Source: RGIG8244 sp045639325 (GTDB lineage: Bacteria > Verrucomicrobiota > Lentisphaeria > Victivallales > UBA1829). From it: DNA of 64,000 bases. Below, one piece after another: positions 53,551 through 62,077 of this stretch. The DNA is taken from positions 1 through 64,000 of the forward strand of contig JAZUCU010000031.1 of the NCBI GenBank assembly GCA_045639325.1, written 5' to 3'. Both the position numbers and the translations under genes were made by a program. The number at the start of each line of letters is the position of its first letter. Positions within the stretch are counted from its first letter, which is position 1. Below the pieces are notes generated by a model. It was not told the DNA's origin. It did no database searches and worked only from the letters and a program-made list of their open reading frames with translations.

Positions 53551-55068
53551 ATGTTACAGGACGCTTGCGTAAATATGATGGATTGTTCCGAATTGATTCC
53601 CATCGGTCCCGGGTCAGGTGACCCCAGATTCGATTTTTCTGATGACGATATACGTACCGCCATCGAACAGGGAAAATTGCTGTCTGCCGAATTGGAACTT
53701 ACACGGGCTTGTAATTACCGGTGTATTTATTGCTATGCCGCCGATCCCAATGGCGTGAATATCTCCAACGAACTGACATTTGATGAAATCAGCAATGTAT
53801 TGGATCAAATCGCGGAACTGGGCGCACGGAAAATCATTCTTCTCGGCGGTGAACCATTGATTTACCCCCGGCTGAAAGAAGTTCTGGACCTCATTTACAG
53901 CAAAGGCATGGTGGCGGAAATCTTTACGAACGGAGCGCTGGTGACCGATGAAATGGCAAAAATGCTTGCCGCCTATCCTGTACGGGTCATCGTCAAACTC
54001 AATACCATGGATCCGGAACTGCATGACCATTTGACCGGGGTCAAAAACTCTCTCGATATCTCTTTCCGCGCCATTGAATGTTTGCAAAAAGCCGGATATG
54101 ATAAAATGAATAACATGCTCGGTGCAACAACCATTCTTGCCGTCAGCAACATTGCAGAAGCGCCCGGAATGCGGCGCTGGATGCGGGAACGGAAACTGCT
54201 CCCGTATTTTGAAGTCATCACTCCCCAGGGGCGCATTCTGGATCATCAGACGCTGATCCCGACTCCGGCTGCCGTATACGAAACATTTGTCAAATTGGCA
54301 GAAATCGACCGGGAATATGGAATCGAATGGGATCCCCAGCCGCCGATTGCCGGTGGTAAATGTTTCCGGCATCAATATTCCTGCGTCATCGGCAGCAGCG
54401 GTACCGTCACACCGTGTGTCGGTTTGACAGCAGAACTGGGCAACGTGCGGCAAACTCCGCTGAAAACCATTCTTGCCGACAGCCTGATTCTCTATCATCT
54501 GAAAAATTACCGTCAATTCATCAAAGGGCCGTGTGCGAAATGCGACAAAGCAGAACATTGTTACGGCTGCCGCGGCGCAGCGTATCAAGTCACCGGCGAT
54601 TATCTGGCATCGGATCCGACCTGCTGGAGAAATGCGGATAAGCTGGATCAGATCAAATGTCTGCCCTTTTCCTCAAAAGGTGCACTGCCCCATGGCGGGC
54701 CGATGTTGATTGTGGATGAATTGCTGGAAATCGGAGAAAGAACCACGATCAGCCGTTCCATCGTGCGGGAAGATAACCCGTTCCGTCATGCCGATGGAAC
54801 ACTCGGACGGGAAATTCTGGTGGAATATGCGGCTCAGACTGCGGCGTTGATGGACAGCATGGAACATGACGGCAAGGTATCCCCGGGGATGCTGGTGGAA
54901 GTGCAGAAATTCAATATTTCCGGCACACCCCGCGTTGGAGATGAAATCCGGGTATATCTGAAGAAAGAATACGATTTCAATATCTGGCATGGCGTATCGA
55001 TCCGTATTGAAATCAATGGAACAGAAGCTGCCGAAGGGGAACTCAAGTTATGTATATTCGACTCCTGA
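53551..55068 (+). CDS. Radical SAM/SPASM enzyme fused to a FabZ/ApeP-like hotdog dehydratase
   Basis: 505 residues. Residues ~45-270 are a radical SAM barrel with the cluster motif in TRACNYRCIYCYA (C-x3-C-x2-C) and the SAM-binding GGEPLIYP. Residues ~275-365 are a SPASM/twitch region with further Cys (CVIGSSGTVTPC; GPCAKCDKAEHCYGCRG). From ~371 comes a hotdog domain: LPHGGPMLIVDELLEI keeps the catalytic His of FabZ, and ILVEYAAQTAALMDSM keeps the acidic partner, as in ApeP-like dehydratases of aryl-polyene clusters. In-frame ATGs at 53575 and 53578 are alternative starts; none has a strong ribosome site. The stop overlaps the LolA-like gene by 19 bp. Confidence 0.87.
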   Translation: MLQDACVNMMDCSELIPIGPGSGDPRFDFSDDDIRTAIEQGKLLSAELELTRACNYRCIYCYAADPNGVNISNELTFDEISNVLDQIAELGARKIILLGGEPLIYPRLKEVLDLIYSKGMVAEIFTNGALVTDEMAKMLAAYPVRVIVKLNTMDPELHDHLTGVKNSLDISFRAIECLQKAGYDKMNNMLGATTILAVSNIAEAPGMRRWMRERKLLPYFEVITPQGRILDHQTLIPTPAAVYETFVKLAEIDREYGIEWDPQPPIAGGKCFRHQYSCVIGSSGTVTPCVGLTAELGNVRQTPLKTILADSLILYHLKNYRQFIKGPCAKCDKAEHCYGCRGAAYQVTGDYLASDPTCWRNADKLDQIKCLPFSSKGALPHGGPMLIVDELLEIGERTTISRSIVREDNPFRHADGTLGREILVEYAAQTAALMDSMEHDGKVSPGMLVEVQKFNISGTPRVGDEIRVYLKKEYDFNIWHGVSIRIEINGTEAAEGELKLCIFDS

Positions 55069-55673
55069 TTCTTTTGATTGCAACTGCCGTACTCCCGCTT
55101 CATGCATCGGATCCGGTCAAATATCTGGAAAAAGCTGCCGCCTGCATGGAGAAAAATACCAGTGTCAATGCCAATTTCAAACAGGTCAAAAAGCTGAAAG
55201 CATTCGTGATGCCGCTGACTATCACCGGTGAATTGTGCATGGATCGGTCTGGCAGATTCGCCTGGCATGTGTATACCCCGGTGCAATATTCCTGTATCAT
55301 CCGCGATGGAAAACTGATGCAATGGGATGCCGATACAGGCAAGACCTATACTCTTTCCCTCAAATCCAATGCCGGATTACGTTATCTGGCTCATTCGCTG
55401 CAAAATTATTTCTCCGGCAATTTTATGGAAATGAAGAAAGATTTCACACCGACTGAATGGACCAAAGATCATTTTCTGGTCATGCAGCCGAAAAAAGACA
55501 TCCCCGCCGCCGCATTCATCAAAGAAATCCGGTTCCGTTTCTCTAAAGATTTCCGCAGTCTTGAACAAATAAAAATCGAAGAAACGACTGGCGATCTGGC
55601 TGAAATCACCTTTACAGAAATGAAACTCAATCAGGCAATACCGGAGGCAAAATGGCTGCCCGGCGGAAAATGA
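55050..55673 (+). CDS. LolA-like outer-membrane lipoprotein carrier protein
   Basis: 207 residues. A signal peptide (MYIRLLILLIATAVLPLHA) precedes a LolA/LolB-fold domain: SVNANFKQVKKLKAF, the strand GELCMDRSGRFAWHVYTPVQYS, and DGKLMQWDADTGKTYTL. This subgroup accompanies MMPL exporters in aryl-polyene and flexirubin clusters, where it is thought to carry a lipidic product across the periplasm. It overlaps the rSAM gene by 19 bp and the MMPL gene by 22 bp, so the three are tightly coupled. GGGGAA lies upstream of the ATG. Confidence 0.84.
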   Translation: MYIRLLILLIATAVLPLHASDPVKYLEKAAACMEKNTSVNANFKQVKKLKAFVMPLTITGELCMDRSGRFAWHVYTPVQYSCIIRDGKLMQWDADTGKTYTLSLKSNAGLRYLAHSLQNYFSGNFMEMKKDFTPTEWTKDHFLVMQPKKDIPAAAFIKEIRFRFSKDFRSLEQIKIEETTGDLAEITFTEMKLNQAIPEAKWLPGGK

Positions 55674-58603
55674 TCCATACCCTGTTTTCGATTTACAGAA
55701 ATGAAAAACGCCTGCTGATGACCCTTGCCGGGATTTGTGTGTTGGCAGCGATCATTTTCATCACGATTCCATTCAAAAATGATATTTCCAAGATGCTCCC
55801 TGATGGGTCGGAATCTATGCGCTGTTATCAGACCATTTCCGATTCCGCCATGTTTAATAAGGCTCCTATACTCTTTCTTGCGGAAGATGATACAACGTTT
55901 CAGACCGGAGAATTCGCAAAAAAACTGGAACGTTTTGTGGCATCTCTTAAAGACGAAAAAGAAATCCGGAGAGTCGATTACAAACTGTTGGAGCAATCCC
56001 CTGTCGAAACCGTGCGTACCCTGATTCCGTACCTGCCCCAATATCTTCCCGCCCCCCAATGGAATGCCGACCGTTTCGTGAAAAATTGTCTGCACCAGTT
56101 CTATCTGCCGTCCGCAACCGGGCGCAGCGCCATGTTGGCGATCGATCCACCGGGAATGACTGGACAACTCTTTGCACGGTTGGAAGAATTCCGGAAAGTC
56201 TCCAATTTCACCGCAGAAATGAATACGCCGTATGTAGTTTCCCCCGATCGGAAACATCTGCTTGTCATGCTGGAAACGGCCTCACCACCCGCCGACCCCA
56301 ATGGCGGCAAAACCTTACTTGCCAGCGTGGAAGCGAAACTCAAAGCGGCAGGTTTTACGCCGGATAAAGATGTCAGACTCCTGTTTCCACACCGGCGCGC
56401 CATCGCCAACGAACAGGTTCTGAAAAAAGATATTACGATGGTCACAATTCTCTCCATCATCATCTTTACCCTGCTGATTATCTTCATTTACCGGTGCGAT
56501 CCGGCAACTTTCCTGATCCCCGCATTGCCGTTTCTCTCAGCATTCCTCACCGCCGCATTGATGGCTCTCTGTTTCCGCATACCGTTGTTTTTCGTCGTCG
56601 GAATGGGGGGAATCGTCATCAGCCTTGCCCTGGATTACGGGATCCATATTTACGGGGCAATGACCGATGGCAGATCTTACCGGTCATTACGGGCAATTCT
56701 GCCGCCGCTGTTTGCGGCTACCGCAACATCCTGCACCGCATTTCTACTGTTCCTGACCTCGAAAACAGATGCCATCCGCCAATTGGGATTCTTCTCCGGC
56801 ATCAGTTTGTTCATCAGTCTTTTCCTGATGCTTTGTCTGTTGCCGCCGATTTTCCGAAAAAGAAAAAAATATCAGAATGAATGGCTGATGCATTGGGATC
56901 CAACGTCATTGTCCAAAAATCACCCCCGGGCAGTCGCCGGAATATGGATTTTGCTGATTCTCGGCGCCGTCGCCGCTTTGCCGCTGACAAAGTTCTATTT
57001 CGACGTGCGCCAATTCGATCTCTCTCCGCCGGAATATGATAAGGACGATGCTCTGACATCGGAACTTTTCCAGGCAGGGCAGACACCCGGCATGGCTCTG
57101 TTTCATGGGAAAACGCGGGAGGAAGCACTGGCGAACGCCGCAAAAGCACAGGGCATCCCCGGCTGTTTCCTGCCGAACCGGATCATTCCGACTGATGCGG
57201 AACGGGCAGAAAATCTGGCATCCTGGCGGAAAATCGACTGGCAGAAGTTTCAGAACGATGTCCGCACAGCTGCAAAAAAATACGGCTTCCAGGCGGATTA
57301 TTTTGACCCGTTCCTGAATACCATTCAGCAGGGGCTCCATGCGCCGCCATCCGATATTCCGGCAGGCTTCCGCAATATTGCTGACCGTATTCTGGTGGAA
57401 AGCAAGTCCGGAGAATGGAATGCCGCCGTGCTGTACAAAGACACGGAAGAAATCCGGATGAGATTGGTGGAACTGCCTCATTCTACAATTATTTCCAGAC
57501 ATTATTTCCCTCTCATCATGGCGCGGGACATCTTCTTCGGCATCGTGGGGCTTGCCATTGCAGGAATCGTTGCAGTGATCATCCTCACATTCTGCTATTT
57601 CCGGTCGGCGCGGGATACCATGCTGGCATTGATTCCGGTCATCTCCTCCCTGCTTTTCACAGCGGCTCTGTTTGCGATAACAGAAAAACGGATCAATATC
57701 CCTGTTATGACCGGAGCAATTATTCTCTGCGGTCTGGCGGTGGATTATGGAATCTTTTCCATTCATGCGCTGAAAACCGGAGATACAAAGTCCATCTTCC
57801 GGTCCGTCACACTTTCGGCCGTGACAACGGCGGCAGGGGGATTGACGGTTGCCTTTACCCGCCACCCGATGCTTCGGGATGCGGGTTTGACCCTGATTGC
57901 CGGAATCCTCTTTGCCTGGTTCACCGCTTTGTTCCTGTTGCCTGCCATTGTGAACCATGCACGGAAAACGGTTCTGCTTCTTCTGATTGCCGTCATATCA
58001 GCCGTCACTTGCGGATGCCGCATGCCAATACCGTTTGAGTATAAGGAGTTTCCGAATTTGACGGAACAAACCGCCACTTCTGCAAATCTGCCGTCACCGG
58101 TACGGGCAAAGAAATTCCAATGCGCCGGATCCATGGTCATGGACTTCAAAGTTTTCCGGATGAATACGCTGTTTATGGCAGAATGGGACGGCAAGGTATT
58201 GCAAAGTGCCGGATTCTCTCCCGCAGGCGCTAAGATATTTGAAATCAAAGGAAATGAAGCGGGAGTGGAAACTTATTATTTCATCCCCATGGAAAATGCA
58301 CTGAAAAATCCGGAATCCATCGCACGGGAGCTTTTGACCGATCTGCTCCGCATCTTCCCGGCACAATACGGCAGCAATCGAACCTTTGACGGTAAAAAAC
58401 ATGTGATCAGCCGGGATGAGAAAAATAATGTAGAATACATCTTTGCCGGCAAAGAAATAAAATTGATAAAAGCAATCGGTAATGGTTGGGAAACAGGATA
58501 TTATAAATATGACGGCACGTTCCCCGTCAATTTTGTTTATGACCGTACCACATTCAATGGATATCGGCTCATCTTCCGGATCAACACAGTTATTTGGAAG
58601 TAA
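55652..58603 (+). CDS. MMPL/RND-type exporter fused to a DUF3261-like lipoprotein domain
   Basis: 983 residues. One N-terminal helix (~18-37), a periplasmic loop, then helix clusters at ~255-400 and ~625-765, each with the MMPL signature (LALDYGIHIYGA; LAVDYGIFSIHA). After the last helix comes NHARKTVLLLLIAVISAVTCGC, which looks exactly like a lipoprotein signal with its Cys at residue 789. The last ~195 residues resemble DUF3261 (KFQCAGSMVMDFKV, LQSAGFSPAGAKIFEIKG, LLTDLLRIFPAQYG). In relatives the exporter and DUF3261 lipoprotein are separate genes. An in-frame GTG at 57950 could also give a separate lipoprotein. Overlaps the convergent glycosyltransferase by 14 bp. Confidence 0.87.
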   Translation: MAARRKMIHTLFSIYRNEKRLLMTLAGICVLAAIIFITIPFKNDISKMLPDGSESMRCYQTISDSAMFNKAPILFLAEDDTTFQTGEFAKKLERFVASLKDEKEIRRVDYKLLEQSPVETVRTLIPYLPQYLPAPQWNADRFVKNCLHQFYLPSATGRSAMLAIDPPGMTGQLFARLEEFRKVSNFTAEMNTPYVVSPDRKHLLVMLETASPPADPNGGKTLLASVEAKLKAAGFTPDKDVRLLFPHRRAIANEQVLKKDITMVTILSIIIFTLLIIFIYRCDPATFLIPALPFLSAFLTAALMALCFRIPLFFVVGMGGIVISLALDYGIHIYGAMTDGRSYRSLRAILPPLFAATATSCTAFLLFLTSKTDAIRQLGFFSGISLFISLFLMLCLLPPIFRKRKKYQNEWLMHWDPTSLSKNHPRAVAGIWILLILGAVAALPLTKFYFDVRQFDLSPPEYDKDDALTSELFQAGQTPGMALFHGKTREEALANAAKAQGIPGCFLPNRIIPTDAERAENLASWRKIDWQKFQNDVRTAAKKYGFQADYFDPFLNTIQQGLHAPPSDIPAGFRNIADRILVESKSGEWNAAVLYKDTEEIRMRLVELPHSTIISRHYFPLIMARDIFFGIVGLAIAGIVAVIILTFCYFRSARDTMLALIPVISSLLFTAALFAITEKRINIPVMTGAIILCGLAVDYGIFSIHALKTGDTKSIFRSVTLSAVTTAAGGLTVAFTRHPMLRDAGLTLIAGILFAWFTALFLLPAIVNHARKTVLLLLIAVISAVTCGCRMPIPFEYKEFPNLTEQTATSANLPSPVRAKKFQCAGSMVMDFKVFRMNTLFMAEWDGKVLQSAGFSPAGAKIFEIKGNEAGVETYYFIPMENALKNPESIARELLTDLLRIFPAQYGSNRTFDGKKHVISRDEKNNVEYIFAGKEIKLIKAIGNGWETGYYKYDGTFPVNFVYDRTTFNGYRLIFRINTVIWK

Positions 58604-59696
58604 TTACATCTGCCGCAATGGCTGCGCGACGGGTAAAATCCAACGTTCCGGAAAGTTCCATTGCCTTTTCTTTGTACTGAGACAGACGGCCCAACGTTTC
58701 CGCAAGAAGTTCGCCAAATGTTTTTGCATCAAAGGGCTCCGGGATCACCACACCGGCATCCCCGACCATTGAAGCATAACCGCAAACCGCAGAACAAATC
58801 ACCGGCACTCCGGATGCCAAAGCTTCTGCGAGAACCGTTCCTGTTGCCTCTTTTCTTGCCGGATGAACCATCAAATCTGCGGCGGCAAGATAGGCATAAA
58901 CATCATCCCGGGGGCCTGCGAATATCGTTTGATGTTTGATTCCAATACGTTCCGACTGTTGAACAAATTGTTCCCGTCGTTTGGGATCGTTTCCACCAAT
59001 CAAACAGAGAACGCATTTTTTCCGGACCTCTTCCGGCAAAGCGGCAACGGCATTCAGGGTACGGTCGATTCCCTTACAATGGAAGTCGGCGGCAACACTG
59101 ATCAGAAGTATTTGATCATCAGCGAGATTTAATTCTTTCCGTTTTTCCTCCCGAAGACAGATTGTATGTTCATTTCTCATACATTTTTGGTCACCTGCCG
59201 GGGGCAAAAGGGTGAAACGTTCCTCCGGCGTTCCATAGTACGCCATGTAATCCTTTTTCTGACGCTGATCCAAATAAAGAATGTGCGTTTTTGCCGCCGG
59301 TTCAAGAATACTCTTTTCCTGTCGGAGAAACGTTTTATAGCGGGGCAACAAACGCAAGAGCTTGCTTTTGTGCGCCAAACCGGCAGCATAGCAGTCATCC
59401 CCGGCAAAATAAACATCCGCACCGCCCATACGGTTGAACGTGACGGTCCGGTCAAATTCTCCGTTATGAATCCGTTCTGCAAACCGTTTTTCAAACTCAT
59501 CCGCCCTGCCATGATTCGTCACTTTTTTCAACGGGAGTATTTCCACATGAAGAAAGGAAGGGATATCGCCTTCCCAGCTGCCGGTGAAACAAGTCACTTC
59601 ATGTCCACGGGCGGCGACTTCGGACATAGTCCGCATAAAATCCTTCTGGAGTCCGCCCCAGGGAAAATATTTGAAGATGGCAAAGGCGATTTTCAT
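58590..59696 (-). CDS. WaaG-like LPS core glycosyltransferase (GT4)
   Basis: 368 residues. The chain follows E. coli WaaG closely: KIAFAIFKYFPWGGLQKDFMR, VAARGHEVTCFTGSWEGDIP, TNHGRADEFEKRF, FNRMGGADVYFAGDDCYA, the nucleotide-binding DFHCKGIDR and LMVHPARKEATGTVLAEALA with its GT4 E-x7-E. WaaG adds the first hexose to the heptose of the inner LPS core from a UDP-sugar, which implies a Gram-negative-type outer membrane here. GGAG lies 8 nt before the ATG at 59696. ATG 59702 and GTG 59705 are less well spaced. It follows epmA after 5 bp. Confidence 0.87.
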   Translation of the reverse strand: MKIAFAIFKYFPWGGLQKDFMRTMSEVAARGHEVTCFTGSWEGDIPSFLHVEILPLKKVTNHGRADEFEKRFAERIHNGEFDRTVTFNRMGGADVYFAGDDCYAAGLAHKSKLLRLLPRYKTFLRQEKSILEPAAKTHILYLDQRQKKDYMAYYGTPEERFTLLPPAGDQKCMRNEHTICLREEKRKELNLADDQILLISVAADFHCKGIDRTLNAVAALPEEVRKKCVLCLIGGNDPKRREQFVQQSERIGIKHQTIFAGPRDDVYAYLAAADLMVHPARKEATGTVLAEALASGVPVICSAVCGYASMVGDAGVVIPEPFDAKTFGELLAETLGRLSQYKEKAMELSGTLDFTRRAAIAADVITSK

Positions 59697-59701
59697 AGTC
59701 A

Positions 59702-60628
59702 TCACTCCGTCATGGGGAACAGGGGGAAAGCAATTTCTTCCAGGGAATCTGCGCCATAAAGGAGCATCACCAAACGGTCAAAGCCGAGAGCCGCCCCGGC
59801 AGAATCGGGCATCCCGCACTGGAGGTCATGGAGGAAATCGACGGGTTGCGGATATTCTGCAAGTTGATGCTTTGCACGTGTTTCTGCAAATTGACGGAAG
59901 CGTGACGACTGAATGACGGGATCGGTCAATTCGCCATAAGCATTGGCAATTTCGACGCCGCCGATGTAAATTTCCCACCGTTCCGCCAAGGTGGGATCGC
60001 TCGCTTTCGCGCGGGCAAAAGCACCGAAACGGATGGGGTAATCAATCAGGACTGATGCCCGGTCTTTCGGCAGATTCGGCTCCACATATTCGGTAAGGAG
60101 AATTTCGAAACGGCTTTCTTCTTCCGCGGCTTCATCGGCACTCATGGGGGCATAACGTTTGAAAGCCTCGCGGACAGAAATAATTTCCCATTCCTGTGCC
60201 AAATCAATGGTATTGCCCTGGTATTGGAGAACAGTCGTGCCATTGACGTCCATCGCGACTTTGCAGATGGCATTCCGGAGGAAATCAAGGAGCTGCAGAT
60301 AATCCCAATGTGCGTGATAGAATTCGAGCATGGAAAATTCGCTGCGGTGAATTCTGCCGTTTTCGCCGCTGCGGAAACAGGAACCGATCTGATAAATGGC
60401 TTCCATTCCGGCACAAAGGAGCCGCTTCATCTCCAGTTCGGGAGAAGTACGCAGAAAAAAATCACCTGCAGAGGGAGCTTCGATATATTCTTCCGCCGCA
60501 GGTGCCTGTATGGCACAAGGGGTATCTGTTTCCAGGAACCCCTGTGCTTCAAACGTCCGCCGCATGGCAGAAAGGACTTTCGCCCGGAACGCCAGTGCGG
60601 GAACGCGCTTTTGTAAAGTGGGTGTCAT
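59702..60628 (-). CDS. epmA: Elongation factor P--(R)-beta-lysine ligase (EpmA/PoxA type)
   Basis: 308 residues, a class II lysyl-tRNA-synthetase-like enzyme without the anticodon domain. Motif 2 region: FLRTSPELEMKRLL, IYQIGSCFRSGENGRIHRSEFSMLEFY. Motif 3: GAALGFDRLVMLLYG. GVEIANAYGEL is the substrate-binding strand. EpmA attaches (R)-beta-lysine to the tip Lys of EF-P. Its 5' end overlaps efp by 4 bp, so enzyme and substrate are translationally coupled. The aminomutase EpmB is not encoded in this window. Confidence 0.92.
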   Translation of the reverse strand: MTPTLQKRVPALAFRAKVLSAMRRTFEAQGFLETDTPCAIQAPAAEEYIEAPSAGDFFLRTSPELEMKRLLCAGMEAIYQIGSCFRSGENGRIHRSEFSMLEFYHAHWDYLQLLDFLRNAICKVAMDVNGTTVLQYQGNTIDLAQEWEIISVREAFKRYAPMSADEAAEEESRFEILLTEYVEPNLPKDRASVLIDYPIRFGAFARAKASDPTLAERWEIYIGGVEIANAYGELTDPVIQSSRFRQFAETRAKHQLAEYPQPVDFLHDLQCGMPDSAGAALGFDRLVMLLYGADSLEEIAFPLFPMTE

Positions 60629-61194
60629 CCTTTGCTGACGCGTTCGGAATATTCACCGGTACGTGTATCGATTTTCACAGTATCGCCTTCGTTGATGAAG
60701 AGGGGAACCATGATTTCGTAACCGTTATCGATCTTAGCCGGTTTGAGAACGTTGGTGGAAGCGGTATCGCCACGTGCACCGGGTTCCGTTTCTGTGATGA
60801 CTTTTTCGATGAATGTGGGCAGAGTCACATCGATGATCTTGCCGTTGAAGAAGAGACCCTGACAGAGAGATTCTTCGATGAGGAAGTATGTGCTTTTGCC
60901 GAGAGTTTCAGCAGAAACGTATGTTTCTTCGTATGTTTCAGCATCGCTGAAGACGTAGTTATCGCCATCCTGGTAAGAATAGTACATTTCGCGTTCTTCC
61001 AGGTTGGGTTTTTCCATTTTATCAACGGGGCGGAATGTACGATCCATTGTGCTGCCGGTGATGAGGTTTTTCAATTTGCAGCGGTAAAGAGCAGTACCTT
61101 TACCGGGTTTGCAGAATTCAAATTCTGTCACTGCATAGGGTTCACCGTCGAGTTCGATTTTCAGACCTTTTTTCAAGTCAGCGGCTGAGTACAT
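60625..61194 (-). CDS. efp: Elongation factor P
   Basis: 189 residues, three beta-barrel domains. The tip loop reads FCKPGKGTALYR with Lys-32 in the modified position. The C-terminal signature is VPLFINEGDTVKIDTRTGEY. EF-P relieves ribosome stalling at proline runs, such as those in the His/Pro-rich protein at 14061. CAGGAG precedes the ATG. It is the first gene of an efp-epmA-waaG-like operon under its own promoter. Confidence 0.96.
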   Translation of the reverse strand: MYSAADLKKGLKIELDGEPYAVTEFEFCKPGKGTALYRCKLKNLITGSTMDRTFRPVDKMEKPNLEEREMYYSYQDGDNYVFSDAETYEETYVSAETLGKSTYFLIEESLCQGLFFNGKIIDVTLPTFIEKVITETEPGARGDTASTNVLKPAKIDNGYEIMVPLFINEGDTVKIDTRTGEYSERVSKG

Positions 61195-61254
61195 GAGTCA
61201 ACTCCTGTCTAAATTTTGTTTGATATTAATAATGTAGGTTTTTATCATTCGGAT

Positions 61255-61283
61255 AATATAGCACAACTTTTCACTTTTTGCAA
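61255..61283 (-). promoter_or_regulatory. Promoter of the efp operon
   Basis: On the minus strand TTGCAA (61278-61283), 17 bp, TATATT (61255-61260), giving a leader of about 50 nt. Confidence 0.65.
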
Positions 61284-61342
61284 GTCATTTTTTCTTTTTT
61301 TATTTATTGTAATGCAAAGAAAAGCATTCCATAATCCCTGTT

Positions 61343-62065
61343 TTACGGAATTTCACGATCCGCCATAATTGTCCCGCCGATAAAAAATCCGGGTATCAGA
61401 AACAGGCTGATAAATGGCAGAAGCAGAAGAAAATACACCGTCACACCAAAACTGGCAGTTACGTTCGATGGAATCAATTTCGGCAGATTCTGCAAGCGGA
61501 TGTTCCGGTTGAATCCGGCTTCCGATGTATAAGAAACGGCATAGCGGAACCCGATGGCAAAGGCTTTGATAAATTCTGTAATCAACGGCAGGAAGAAACC
61601 GAGCACACTCAACAATGCCGCCAGAATCACGGTCCCAACGGTATACAAGCCGGACTCCACCATATCCCGACACTCTGTTTTCCATGTAAGAGGGGCATTA
61701 TTGCCATGAAGAATTTCCCGTTCGTAACGGGCAACCATCCGGGCAAAAAAGAAACAGCCGGTAAACTCAAACATGGTGTAAGATAATGCGGAAAGTAACA
61801 TCAGAAAAGTCAACCAGATCAGGACAGTGAAAATCAAATGAACCGGCTCTGCCACTGAGGCAGGCAGCCACCCCGTCACTTTCGCCAGATATTGTTCGGC
61901 ATAAGGCACACCTTTCATCAACAGCAAACAAACGGCAGCGATATCGGCAATCAGCGTAATGCCGAAAGATGGGATAGCGTATTTCCAGAGTTGTTTATGT
62001 TTATAAAACTCACGCACGCCCTGAAAAACATAATCTGCGCCCCGGGAAGAAGATTGACCAGTCAT
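61343..62065 (-). CDS. EI24 (CysZ-like) integral membrane protein
   Basis: 240 residues with 4-6 hydrophobic helices (ITLIADIAAVCLLLM, LIFTVLIWLTFLMLLSALSY, VILAALLSVLGFFLPLITEFI, VYFLLLLPFISLFLIPGFFIGG). The order and the A-F-A-I-G-F segment fit the EI24/CysZ superfamily. CysZ takes up sulfate, but most EI24 proteins have no known role, and there are no sulfur genes nearby. It is 12 bp downstream of the DUF1232 gene, in one operon with it and the right-edge gene. Confidence 0.72.
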   Translation of the reverse strand: MTGQSSSRGADYVFQGVREFYKHKQLWKYAIPSFGITLIADIAAVCLLLMKGVPYAEQYLAKVTGWLPASVAEPVHLIFTVLIWLTFLMLLSALSYTMFEFTGCFFFARMVARYEREILHGNNAPLTWKTECRDMVESGLYTVGTVILAALLSVLGFFLPLITEFIKAFAIGFRYAVSYTSEAGFNRNIRLQNLPKLIPSNVTASFGVTVYFLLLLPFISLFLIPGFFIGGTIMADREIP

Positions 62066-62077
62066 TACCCCATCTCC

